DNA from: Thunnus maccoyii
Lineage: Eukaryota > Chordata > Actinopteri > Scombriformes > Scombridae
Direction: 5' to 3'
Assembly: GCF_910596095.1 (NCBI RefSeq)
Contig: NC_056544.1
Span: 7,518,655 to 7,582,654, forward strand
DNA: 64,000 nt
The notes beneath the pieces are model-generated. The model was not told where the DNA came from. It worked only from the letters and a program-made list of their open reading frames with translations, and did no database searches. Position 1 is the stretch's first letter, and each line of letters begins with the position of its first letter. Below are positions 10,801 through 20,740 of the stretch, in pieces. The translations under genes were made by a program, and so were the position numbers.

Positions 10801-13486
10801 CAACTACACAACATGCATAATGACCTGCCGCTATACACTATTTCATTTTTAAATACTATAATTTTGTGCCTGTTCACTGAGATATACATATACCAAACAA
10901 CATTTGATAAAAATGTAATTCTTCACCATAATAATGAGATAGTTATTACTGGTGTGGATCCAAATTATTTTCCCATTTTGATTGTGTTTAAGGAGGAAAT
11001 ATATAGATCTTTATGTACTAATCTATGTCTGTTTTAATAGACAGTGAGCAGTTCAACAGGTCAGTGCATTTAGCCTCACAAAATCTAAATAGAAAAGTGA
11101 CAAAATTATCGAGTATTAGGTCTAAAGTACATTCCTAAACAACACAGAGGTATGCCATCTTAACAGTTAATTTCCTATGACTGAGGGATAAAACACAGAA
11201 ATTTTGATTTCCTCCCTACCACCAAGTCAGTAACTTTTTTGACTTTTACTGACCCCAGGAGCATTCCTCCTCGACCTCTGAAATTGTGAGCCTTTGCTGT
11301 TGTATGTTACTAATAATAAACCTTATTAAATGTAAATCATAATGCATTCATAAGGAGAAACACAAGCCTTCAGGGAGCTCAACACACCACAAAAGCAGCT
11401 CGGGATAAATATAGCGCCAGAGCCACACCAGCCCAGGGACTATTTTGGCGAGGTGGCGGTGATGCTCAGCGCTCTGGGATCCGCTGACAAGTACAGTACT
11501 GCAAGTGCCAATCACAGTGCAGAGCTGAGCCGGCACAACTGGAGCCAGAACCTCCAGAGCTGGCCTGCAGCCCCGACAGTGAGCCTTAACGCCTCATACA
11601 GAGACACCAGAGGCCGTCGAGACGATGTGATACGCTAAGGAGAGCAGCCTCTCTGTCTGTCTGGTTATTAATGTTTTCCTTTCTATTATTATATTACTAT
11701 TATTTTTGTCCCCCATCATCTCCCTTCATTTATTTGATGACAAGATAGACCCATTATTTGTTGATTGGTGGATCTAGGTGTTGTATAAAAATTCTTGCAC
11801 AAAATTTCTGCCACGTTAATATTTGCAAAACAGATCTTGAAGGCATCATTCAGTTTTACTTAAATCGGATTTGTATGTGCATATGTAAAGTGAGGTTGTA
11901 TGATAACAGCTGTAAATAATGAGGCAGAGAAAGTACTTGAATGTCTCATAGGGACTGTTGGTCCTCAGTGTCATCCCATTCACTGATTCTCAATTTGGTT
12001 GCAATTGCCAAGACTGTTTTTTTCTGCTGTTTAGTGTGTAAGTTCTTAAAGGAGCCACCAGCAGCTCTCCTCAAAATATAATAATGTGCCAAACAAGTGC
12101 ATAAGGTGTTAACTCTACACTGTGCAGTGTCAACATTAAATGCCATATAATATGGTTAACACATGATCCAGTGTATTTATTCCATAGACCAATCATCACC
12201 TCTATCACTTTTTTTATAGAACTGCAACTTTCACTGCAGACATTAGTATATAGTATTTCTTCAAATGATATCAAGTGTCTGTCTAAAATATCATTTGAGA
12301 ACCAGTTAGGTCCATATTGTGTGCGATGTCTAAGATTTCATGTCTGCTCTCCATCAGCTGTAACTTTCATTTTGTGTTCTGTTTTTGGTCCAGTTTAAAA
12401 TGACTGCAGGATATCTGGGCGACTATAAATGTGTAATTAACTTTAATTGGCAAGAACACAAAATGAAAAATTAAGTTTCTCCTGGAAAACGTGCTTTGGC
12501 AGTTTGCAGCATTTGATATACAGATATTTTCTTGGTAAATCGCTGTTTGACACTGAAGCTTTGTGCTGAGTGATGACGTCATGTCTCTCTGTGAGGAATG
12601 TGGTGAAACCTCAGAGTATCATGGTGTGACAGGCATATGGAGGTGTTTTCAGTGCATCAGATCCCACACACACACATACACTTCCATATATTATACACCA
12701 GCTCAGCCTTTGCCAGAATAAATGATATCCTGGGTCCTCACAGCTCAGCTCTTTGCCTCGGGTGGACGACACTGATGACACACCGCAGACTTGTGACTTC
12801 ACCTATCAGCATTTCTGAGTCCAGAGAAGCTATTTTCCACCTCGCAGCATCGCTTTCTCATGATAACTCCCTCTGTCTTCGATTTCACGTTTAACACATT
12901 TCAAATCTTTCAAAAAAATATACGTCTGTTTTTACTTTCTCTTTCTACATTCTTCCAACTTTCCTTCCTTTACTGTTTTTAAATATTTGATTTACATCTT
13001 AAGCTTATATATATAATTAAAGTTCCTCTCTCAACACCGCTCTGTCTCACCTAAATTGAATTCAACAATATCAAAACACAAACTCTGCTAGATCCTCAAA
13101 CCAAACTCTTAATAGCATCCTAGAATATTAAAGCAATGTGATATTTCTGTGTGCTGTACATTATGAATCCAGTAGGTCTACTAGCTGTGCTGCTTCCTTA
13201 TCAGTATGCTATCCTCTTTATTCTATCCATAGTTCCCATCTCAACCCACCTCAAGGGCCAGTTCCTCAATCTCAAACTGTTTCTGGGCGACGCGGCTTGA
13301 TCCGGGATGGTCATGGTAGTACACCACCATAATATCATACTTCTTCATCACAGACTTATAGTTCTTGGCGTGGAGGTCGTGGACGCGGTCCTTGCCATCA
13401 TACATAGGGAAGTCCAAGCTCTCTTTGCCCAATGATATCCCCGCAAAGGACAGCAGGACTGCCACAAGCACCCAGGTCCACTTCAT
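4731..13486 (-). CDS. casq1: Calsequestrin-1, sarcoplasmic reticulum Ca2+-storage protein, with giant polyaspartate tail
   Basis: Eleven coding exons on the minus strand join to 440 codons: 13250-13486, 9464-9557, 9109-9209, 8813-8924, 8457-8530, 6882-7012, 6235-6280, 6088-6142, 5788-5888, 5549-5623, 4731-5027. Calsequestrin polymerises in the junctional sarcoplasmic reticulum lumen and stores Ca2+ at acidic surfaces. Residues 1-20 ([20 protein letters not shown]) are a signal peptide; three thioredoxin-like domains follow. Phrases such as [17 protein letters not shown] and [15 protein letters not shown] fit CASQ1 better than CASQ2. The last exon encodes SGEIDP, then 63 consecutive Asp (4737-4925), then Phe and stop; human CASQ1 has 396 residues and a far shorter tail. 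Exon 3 must use a weak GTTCGT donor to stay in frame. Which fish duplicate (a or b) this is cannot be told. Confidence 0.93.
4737..4925 (-). repeat. casq1: Coding GAY triplet repeat: 63 aspartate codons at the casq1 C-terminus
   Basis: On the plus strand every triplet is ATC or GTC, so on the coding strand every codon is GAT or GAC. The two codons are mixed irregularly, so the protein run is perfect while the DNA repeat is imperfect. It is flanked by GEIDP on one side and Phe-stop on the other. Confidence 0.97.
6336..6839. mobile_element. TTAA-end MITE inside a casq1 intron
   Basis: The copy begins TTAAAGACACCTTCC and ends GGAGGGGGACTTTAA, in the intron between casq1 exons 6 and 7. Its body matches the copy at 33528-33971 closely; both contain CAGCAGATGAATGTGAAAAC near the right end. 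It is 504 bp and non-coding. Confidence 0.75.
7120..8450. other. casq1 intron 5, AT-rich, no gene seen
   Basis: The stretch between casq1 exons 6 and 5 is AT-rich, with a short TA/CA run near 8205-8250. I see no coding or structural RNA signal in it. Confidence 0.5.
9565..13249. other. casq1 intron 1 with a GC-rich island
   Basis: This is the largest casq1 intron. A short (CA)n lies near 9917-9934. A GC-richer stretch at about 11350-11640 contrasts with the AT-rich surroundings and holds a 61-codon plus-strand frame of unknown meaning. Otherwise nothing is recognisable. Confidence 0.5.
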
Positions 13487-13987
13487 GGCTCCTCTCTATG
13501 AGACTGTGGATGTATTTTCAGTTTCAGAAAGTAAACGAAGATGAGTAAAAATAAAACAAAATAGTTTGATGAAAGTGTGAAGAATCCCTTCCAATCCGCG
13601 TCACCCAGAAGAGAGCAAGACCAACTCCTGAATCCACCTTATTAAAAACTCCACATGGGCAACTGGCAGTGGGGCACAGGGTGCAAGAGGGGTTGGGCTA
13701 AGTTTGACATAGGTGTGAGTGTGTGACATCTATGTGGGGTGTAATCGAGTATGGGGGGCCAGTGCGGTTGCTGGGGTGACAGCTTTGTGTGTAGGTGTGT
13801 ATATGTGTGTGTGTGTATGTGCATGCACGCATTTGAGTGTGTGTTACAGACATGTCAAAGTGGGTGGAGAGATGAAATGAGGACCAACCTGCTCTCTGTC
13901 TCTATCGAGGCTGAGAGCAGAGGAAGACCAGTGATGGAGGTGGAGGGAGATGGTGCATGAGCGAGGAATAAAGAGATAAAGGACAGG

Positions 13988-13988
<1 letters not shown>

Positions 13989-14034
<46 letters not shown>
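13989..14034. repeat. (GT)n microsatellite
   Basis: An uninterrupted TG dinucleotide run of about 46 bp, upstream of casq1. Confidence 0.95.
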
Positions 14035-14036
<2 letters not shown>

Positions 14037-14560
14037 TCGGGGGCTTTGAAAGCCTGAGCCCCAAACGAAGAAAGAGTGATATGATGGATTTAGATGTGGT
14101 TGCGAATATGAGGGACTCTTTTCCCATATTAAGTGTAGATGGATCCCAGCTAAAAATAATGGATGTGGGACAGAGAAGTACATATCAGGAGGGGGTGCTG
14201 GTGTCTAATTTGCTGCTACTGGCACCGGCGCAGCGCTAGAATGTGGCACTGGGTCACTCAGGGACATGGAGGAGAGGAGAGGAAAGGGTGGTGCACCTGC
14301 TTAGGACTCAGTAGATTTACATAGGTGTCACTTAGCTCTGACTCAAGAAATTTTTTTTATATTTTTACATGGTGACCGTGTGCTCATTTTGTCCGATCTT
14401 TTTGAGTCTGCTCCACTTGTGCAGATGGTACACGTGTGTCCTGTGCAATGTGTACACGCATGCCTGAGATAATCATCTGTGATATTACTTTACAAATTGA
14501 AAGGGAAGAGGTAAGCTATAAATAAATACGTGGTATCATAATACTCTGTCTGACCCCCCA

Positions 14561-14569
14561 ACACACACA

Positions 14570-14636
<67 letters not shown>

Positions 14637-14649
14637 ACACACACACACG
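14561..14649. repeat. (CA)n microsatellite
   Basis: A CA dinucleotide run of about 85 bp with two single-base interruptions (CTCA and ATAC). Confidence 0.95.
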
Positions 14650-15389
14650 TCACGCCCCTCTTTTCAGTAGCGAGACATGCAAGCTTACAGTATTAAAGAT
14701 TTAGTCTAAGGGGAAGGGTTGAAAGGTGCACCATTTGTATGAATGTGTGAGTGTGTGGTGTTGCTGATGGAGTGGAGTAAGCTGTAATACAGTATATCAG
14801 TAATGTGTGGTGTCAGTGATTATGGAGAATCAAGCTGAGCTGTTGCTCACTGTAACTGTAAACATTTTAGAAAATGAGTCACAGGCAAGTGGGTTTCATT
14901 TCCACATCATGAGGTGACATTAGGTCTTCCATAACAGTTTCTATATAAACATTTACACCACAAAAGAATTCATCACAGGTGAATTTATTAATAGATTAGG
15001 AAGTATTTCATTCAGTTCAGTTCGGACAGAGTATCTCACCAATGCATACTTTTGATTTACTCAAACTGCTTACAGCCTGAATGTGCTTTTACATCAATCA
15101 GCTACTGCATCTCTGTGTTATTCACATTTAAATCTACTCTGAATCACGTAGAGCAGAAAGCGCCTGCTCTGCTGCTCTCTAGGGCCTGACAATTTAAAGG
15201 ATGTCATTCTTTTGGCCACATCCCAATTAGAGAGGTCACAGCAGGTGTTTTAACTTTGATGATGACGGGAAACACGTGCTGTGACATCACTGATTGAAGT
15301 GTGGCCAGAGGTATGACCTATACCCTTTTCAACAGACATTAATGATGGCTGCAGTACATTTAGGTGAACCAGTTCTAGGGCTCTGTTAT

Positions 15390-15820
15390 TGTGCATGCTC
15401 ACTCACTGACACGGCTCACGGGGAAAATTAATAGGACGGAGCCATCGTTAATATTATTATTTACAGCTGTGCTTTTGACAAGTTAAATGTCTGCTGAGAA
15501 AAGGGCCCATTGAGGGAAGAGCAGCAAAAGTTTTCTGCTATAGGCATTTTTCACAGCGGACATTTTGGCATGTCACAGAAGGAAAAGCACAGGTGTAAAT
15601 AGTAAAATTAATAATGACTGAATTCCATTTAGCTGCTTCGGTTTCAGGGTCCTGGTGATGTACATGCTGGCTCACTGTCAAATTACCATGACTTACTGAG
15701 ACATTTGATAAGAGCAGAGCCATCGTTAATGTTATTAGTAACACCTGTGCTTTTCCTACTACGACGAGCCAAAATGTCTGCTGTGAAAAAAGGTCTATTC
15801 CTTGTGGATCTATCCTTCAA
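15390..15820. repeat. Dispersed repeat with direct and inverted sub-units
   Basis: A unit of about 90 bp occurs three times. Copies at about 15430-15510 and 15717-15805 are direct (both contain GAGCCATCGTTAAT and ATGTCTGCTG). The copy at about 15540-15630 is inverted (GGAAAAGCACAGGTGT opposite ACACCTGTGCTTTTCC). This looks like a folded DNA element. Confidence 0.65.
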
Positions 15821-16838
15821 TGTACAGAACACTGAGGCTGCAGGGAATATCACATTCATAGTATTACTCACTTTTTTCCAGGTTTAACAAACGACACACA
15901 TACTTACTGATTATTGTGCTCTCAGTAAGTCATGACTTCCTATTACATCTATCTAGAAAATTCAGGTCTGCTTTCATTCTCATCTTCCATTAACTGCCAT
16001 AAACATGAATTTCTGCATTCAATGTTATTCTGCTGTACAAATGATTTAATGGAAATAGCTAAGGTAGTAAATGGGAGGATAGAGGTAAAGTGTAGGTAAG
16101 GTGACTTATAAACAGTAAATTATAATATTTTAAAAATTTCCTTCAATTCCTCGATACATTTTTGAATCGCTTTTCCTCAAGTGTTCTCTGGAAGGCCTCA
16201 CTGAACAAACTCGTTTAGTCCAACGTACTGTGACAAATTTTTTCTTCAAAAATGGAAATGGCCCTTTATTCCTTGGAGGTCAGTTCTTTGTCATCCTATG
16301 AATTAATAAAGTAATTCATGCTTTTGCAACCATGAATCTGTTTACATTGGTAAAATGTGTATTATACAATTGGTGGAGAGCCTAATGGTTTGTCCAAATG
16401 AGGGAACTTTCAATTTAGTTCAATCATGTCTGCAGCAGTTACCGCTCGGTAGATGACGCTCTGTACTCACCAGTAGATCTACACTGTCACCTAACTCCCA
16501 AACGAGCTTTGCTGTGGCTTTGAGCCATTCCAAATAAATGCTGAAATGGGAACTTTAATAAAATTTTAAAGGTCTACTGAAAATTGATAGGCCTATATTA
16601 GGGTTTACTTTACATTAATTAGCTTTACAGACTAGGCCTACCTAGTCAATTTGTCTGTATTTTAGGTACTTTTTATGTGTAGTTTAGTCTATCTTTAACT
16701 ATGCCTATTTTGAATACATGTATTTTTAATACATGCATGTTACATTGTTATAATGAAAGGGAATAAAGTTTGTGAGCATGTCCATCTTACATAACAGCTC
16801 TGACAATGGCACATGTAATATATTGGACCGAGGCCAAT

Positions 16839-17033
16839 TTTTTTCCTAGGATGGCGAAATCATGACCCGCCCTACTCTGCCTCTGATTGGCTAGCACTCG
16901 TTGCTTTCGTTGGTTAGATTGGTTAGGTTTATGCATGAAGTACGATATTGGTTAGGGTTAGAGTAGGAGTATTAGGATAAGCCAATCAGAGGCAGAGTAG
17001 GGCGGGTCATGTCTTCGCCATCCTAGGCAAAAA
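16839..17033. mobile_element. MITE with 54-bp near-perfect terminal inverted repeats, next to the selenoj promoter
   Basis: The left arm (16839-16892, core CCTAGGATGGCGAAATCATG) and right arm (16980-17033) are reverse complements with only about three differences. The loop of about 87 bp contains TTGGTTAGGGTTAG-type motifs. Each arm carries a CCAAT box in one orientation or the other. Outside the arms, TATATTGGACCGAGG on the left and TATATCGCGGACCGGAGG on the right look like a degenerate flanking duplication. Confidence 0.8.
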
Positions 17034-17040
17034 TATATCG

Positions 17041-17226
17041 CGGACCGGAGGGGGGCGGGGTTATACTGTTGCTTCCCTGTGGGCGGTGCTAAAAGGCTGC
17101 ATCTTTTCATAACATATCGCCATGTATTGTATTATGTATTGAGTGAAATCAGGAGGTGCTGAGTGTTGAAACCCACTGTTGAAACAAACTACAATACGAC
17201 CTGTGGATACATAAACGGAGTCTAAG
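17041..17226 (+). promoter_or_regulatory. selenoj: Probable selenoj promoter and 5' non-coding exon
   Basis: GC boxes (GGGGCGGGG at about 17052-17060, GGGCGG at 17081-17086) lie upstream of a strong donor AAG|GTAAGA at 17226/17227. The first coding exon starts directly after a TTTTACAG acceptor, so the transcript must have an upstream non-coding exon; this stretch is the best candidate. The transcription start itself is not determined. Confidence 0.55.
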
Positions 17227-17686
17227 GTAAGACTTCTCAATGTTAGCCTAAACTAGCTGCTCGGACTACATATCGGCCGGATATCAGCCTAACTTACAAT
17301 GTTTAAAAGTAGCTAAGTGCCACTACTGTACGCGTAATTGGAGGGTCATTAACGTTATTGAAACTGAAACTGTCACATTCACTACTCGTCAGATTAATGC
17401 TCGACGGAAACACCAACCTGCTAACATGTTTCATCTCTACAGTCTTTGTTCCTCTAAGCTTTCAGCCTTTAAGCTCTCTGGTTGTTACTCTATTTAAGGA
17501 AAAGCAATAGAGTGCAGATAAAACAAGCTGCCTCCACAGTCAGTTACTAATGAGGAATTATATGACCAATTTATATTAACTAGGTCGGCTGTCATTCCAG
17601 CCAGTGAACTGTAAACATGACAATAACCATTAAGTCTCATCCTCAACGATAACTACCTTCTAAAATCCAATAATACTGTTTTACAG

Positions 17687-20600
17687 ATGGCTGCAGCTCT
17701 GGCCAACAGAGCGATAGGAGCCATTGTAGGATCAGCAGTTGCAGATGCAGCAGGTAATGATAAGAAAAGTTTGTCTGTAGGGTTATGTTGCACATTGTTT
17801 AGCCAGTAGTAAACACTGAGATGGAAATGAGTTTCCTTGACCCACTTCTTGTTTATAATAAATATAAAGCTATAAAGGTGTAATTTTTTACAAGGGTAAC
17901 TTCTACAAGGTTCTACCTATCTGCTATTATCTGAGTCTTTACCTGTAAAGACAACTTTTACTACAAATCATGTTTAATTTTAATAATCTGTCATTTTAAT
18001 TACAAAGCTAGAAGATCTCTTAAGTCCTGATCAGATTTAATATGACCTGATGACTCGCCCCCAACAGCGCAGCCCCTTCACTGGGTGTATGACCTCCAGA
18101 AGCTGCAGGGGATTCTGGCTCAGGATCCAAACCCTGAATTTCGCACAGAGTCGGCCAACCCGTTCTACAGGAGGCAGACGGGCCAGCAGAGCTGCTACGG
18201 AGACCAGGCATATGTCTTGCTGGAGTCCTTGTCCGAATGTGGAGGTAGGCATTTACATTTACAACTCATGAAACTGTTCAGTGTGTTAGTTAAGACAAAC
18301 ACCCATGTGCAAACCCAGCGTGCCATTTGATAAAACAGTGGTTGTTGATTGTGGTTTCCATCATAATTGACACTATAATTAGACACGTGACACTTACAGA
18401 CGGCTCTGTAGCCATGTGATGAGCTCTACATCTGCTGTGGACATGTAGCCCACACATCCTCACTTCACCTGAGTTATCCAACAATTACACCTGCAAGAGA
18501 ACAATTAAAAGAATGGATTACTAAACAATTCATAAAAAAATATGTGTGGAAAATCATATTTTTATTGCAGACTTTTCTACCCAAGCTTTTAACTTGGTAT
18601 GTAAGTGTCTCCTGTGGCACAGTATGAACTTATTATTGTTACTTCACCATATCATGTCAGGTTTAGGCTGCTTCTTACTGTCTCTGATGGAAATATAAGA
18701 TGATGCGTTATATCTCATCTAATACTTTCCTTTCATATGTAAATGTCTCTATTAGTTATAAAATATTTTTATGGCCATGTGACTTTCCAGGTTAAGTTTG
18801 TCGTTGTCTAAGCTGTTTGGTCTATTTGCCCAGGTCTAAATGTTGATGATCTGAAGCAGCGCACACTGAAATTCTTTGGGCCTGGATCAGAGTATGATAC
18901 ACCTATCAATGATCCTTACAGAGAGAGAGGAGGTAAGAAAACTATCCGGTAGAAGTGGATAAAGGTCTTTTATGTTTTTGACGAGGAACAGCTGACAGGT
19001 CTTTTCTGTGTGTGCTAGGGCCCAGACCTCAGCTGCCTATTGAGGGACCATGGAGACATGGGAGTTTGAAGAACTTCCTGAAGAACGTGGACGCAGGCAA
19101 AGAGGAGACAGGTGAAGCTCTGCTGTTCAATCCCAGTTATGATAACTATGATGTTATCAAGAGAAACAAAACTAACTAATGTGTCTTGGTTTCTACAGGC
19201 TGTGAGAATGACTGTCAGATTGATGGAATAACCAAACTGGCTCCAGTAGTGGCTTTTTACGCAGGAAAGCCAGACATGCTGGAGAAGGTTGAGCAGGCTG
19301 TCCGTGTCACCCAGAACAATGATGCGTGTGTGGCAGAGACTCTGGCAGCTGCAAGGTCAGTACATCAGACCACTCAAACTTTAGTATTTCCACTTACTGT
19401 TACTGATGACAGTATCACTGAATCTGAGAGTTGAACTATTAAATGAGAAGAAAATCATGATTCTTTTAATTGCAAGGCACACCGGCTGTTTTAATTCTGA
19501 CAGTTTCGATAGTTTTCATTGATTTTGTAGCATCCTCTCCATCTCCACTCACTTCCTGTCACCTCTCTACTGTCTAATTTATTCATTAAACTTTTTGTAG
19601 AGAAAGAAACCCAGCATGAATTCTATTTGGGTGCCAAACTGAAATTGAATTAAAATAATAGATTGTACATGGAATTATTTCTCCCAGGTTCCTGGAGCAT
19701 TTCATCCTGAATGGTTCTGATCCAAAAGCCTTGGACACAGTGCTCCATCAGCTTAATGACCCGAACAGAAAGCAGCCACAGGATCTGGACAAAGCGGTCA
19801 TTGGTATGTGAAGCCTGCAGCATTGTTGCTTCACTACAGCAAAGTCACGAGGCTGAATCATGGGATTAAAGGGTCTATTTAGTCTTCCTCTTTTTGTGCC
19901 AGAAATGGTTTCTAATTAAGAGTTAAAGATACCAAATAGTTACTATGTTTGTAATAATCTGAGCAGAATTTTCAATGTGAGGATAAATGAACAAAAAGAT
20001 GTTTTATAAGACTTTTCATCTATATGATTGACTGATCAGTGGATCAAATTCTTTTCTGATTTCAGGGCACATTCTTCAGGTGAAGGAGAATTTATCCAAG
20101 ACTCCCAAAGAGCTAATCCCCACCGTGTTTCCAAACACATGAGGTATCTTTTCAAAACTCCCAGTAACCTCTATCTTCTCTGTGTCGCTCTTTTAATAAG
20201 CAAAGAACAGTAACAGGTAGTTTTCAATGACTCAACAAATTATGTGACGTTAAGTTAAAATGCCTACGTGTCGTTCACTTCCGGTGTTTATGTTCTTTCA
20301 GGTTTGCCAGGTGCGTTCCAAGCAGCGCTGCACGGAGTCCTGACAGCCAAGCAGTACGAGCAGGCTGTCAGAGACACCATGAGCTGTGGGGGATGCACCT
20401 GTAGCAGAGGATCCTTCATCGGGGCCTGTCTTGGTGCTCAGGTACGACTGTCTGTCAATCCTTCATTCATTAAACACTTATTCAGTAAGTCAGGAACTTC
20501 ATGTAAATGGTGCTCTTTTGTTCAACCATGATAGCTCTCACTACTCATGATAGTGTATCTACCCAGCTGTCCATTTATTCTGAATAATCATTGTTTTGTA

Positions 20601-20740
20601 TGTCTGATGATTCATAAAATGTTTCATTTTAATTCCCCCAGATTGGATTTGAGGGAATTCCATCTTCCTGGGCATCCAAGACACTGCGATATGACTCAGT
20701 GTTGGAGCACGCCAAGAAGATAACTAAACACCACCAGTAG
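17687..20740 (+). CDS. selenoj: Selenoprotein J (ADP-ribosylglycohydrolase / J1-crystallin family), Sec at codon 262
   Basis: Exons 17687-17753, 18068-18244, 18834-18932, 19019-19111, 19199-19355, 19688-19803, 20066-20143, 20302-20441 and 20642-20740 join in frame to 341 codons. The start (MAAALANRAIGAIVGSAVAD) and the CYGDQAYVLLES and FIGACLGAQ segments belong to the J1-crystallin-like branch of the ADP-ribosylglycohydrolase fold. The only internal stop is TGA at 20140-20142, inside the conserved context PNT-U-GLPGAFQ, and a SECIS element lies in the 3' UTR, so it is read as selenocysteine. The family's GGDTD metal-binding motif is here GGCTC (in exon 20302-20441), so classical hydrolase activity is doubtful. 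SelJ is a known selenoprotein mainly of fish; its function is unsettled, and a structural, crystallin-like role has been proposed. The TGA is one base before an exon junction. Confidence 0.93.
20140..20142 (+). other. selenoj: Selenocysteine UGA codon (U262) of selenoj
   Basis: Reading continues in frame after this TGA through two more exons of conserved sequence (GLPGAFQAALHGVL onward) to a TAG at 20738. The exon ends one base after the TGA (20143). Read as a stop, it would lie upstream of two exon junctions and should trigger nonsense-mediated decay. Confidence 0.9.

Larger units (their letters stand above)
13487..16838. other. Intergenic region between divergent casq1 and selenoj
   Basis: The two genes are divergent. 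The stretch holds a (GT)n at 13989-14034, a (CA)n at about 14561-14649 and a folded repeat at 15390-15820. No coding exon is recognisable, and no core promoter for casq1 could be fixed. Confidence 0.5.

Noticed and set aside
17687-20142. selenoj as a pseudogene or a 261-residue protein ending at TGA 20140-20142
   Set aside because: The downstream exons stay in frame with conserved family sequence and clean splice sites, and a full SECIS fold follows, so recoding explains the TGA better than decay.
20380-20415. Sec expected at the CGGCTC motif
   Set aside because: The codon there is TGC (Cys), and the only in-frame TGA is upstream at codon 262.
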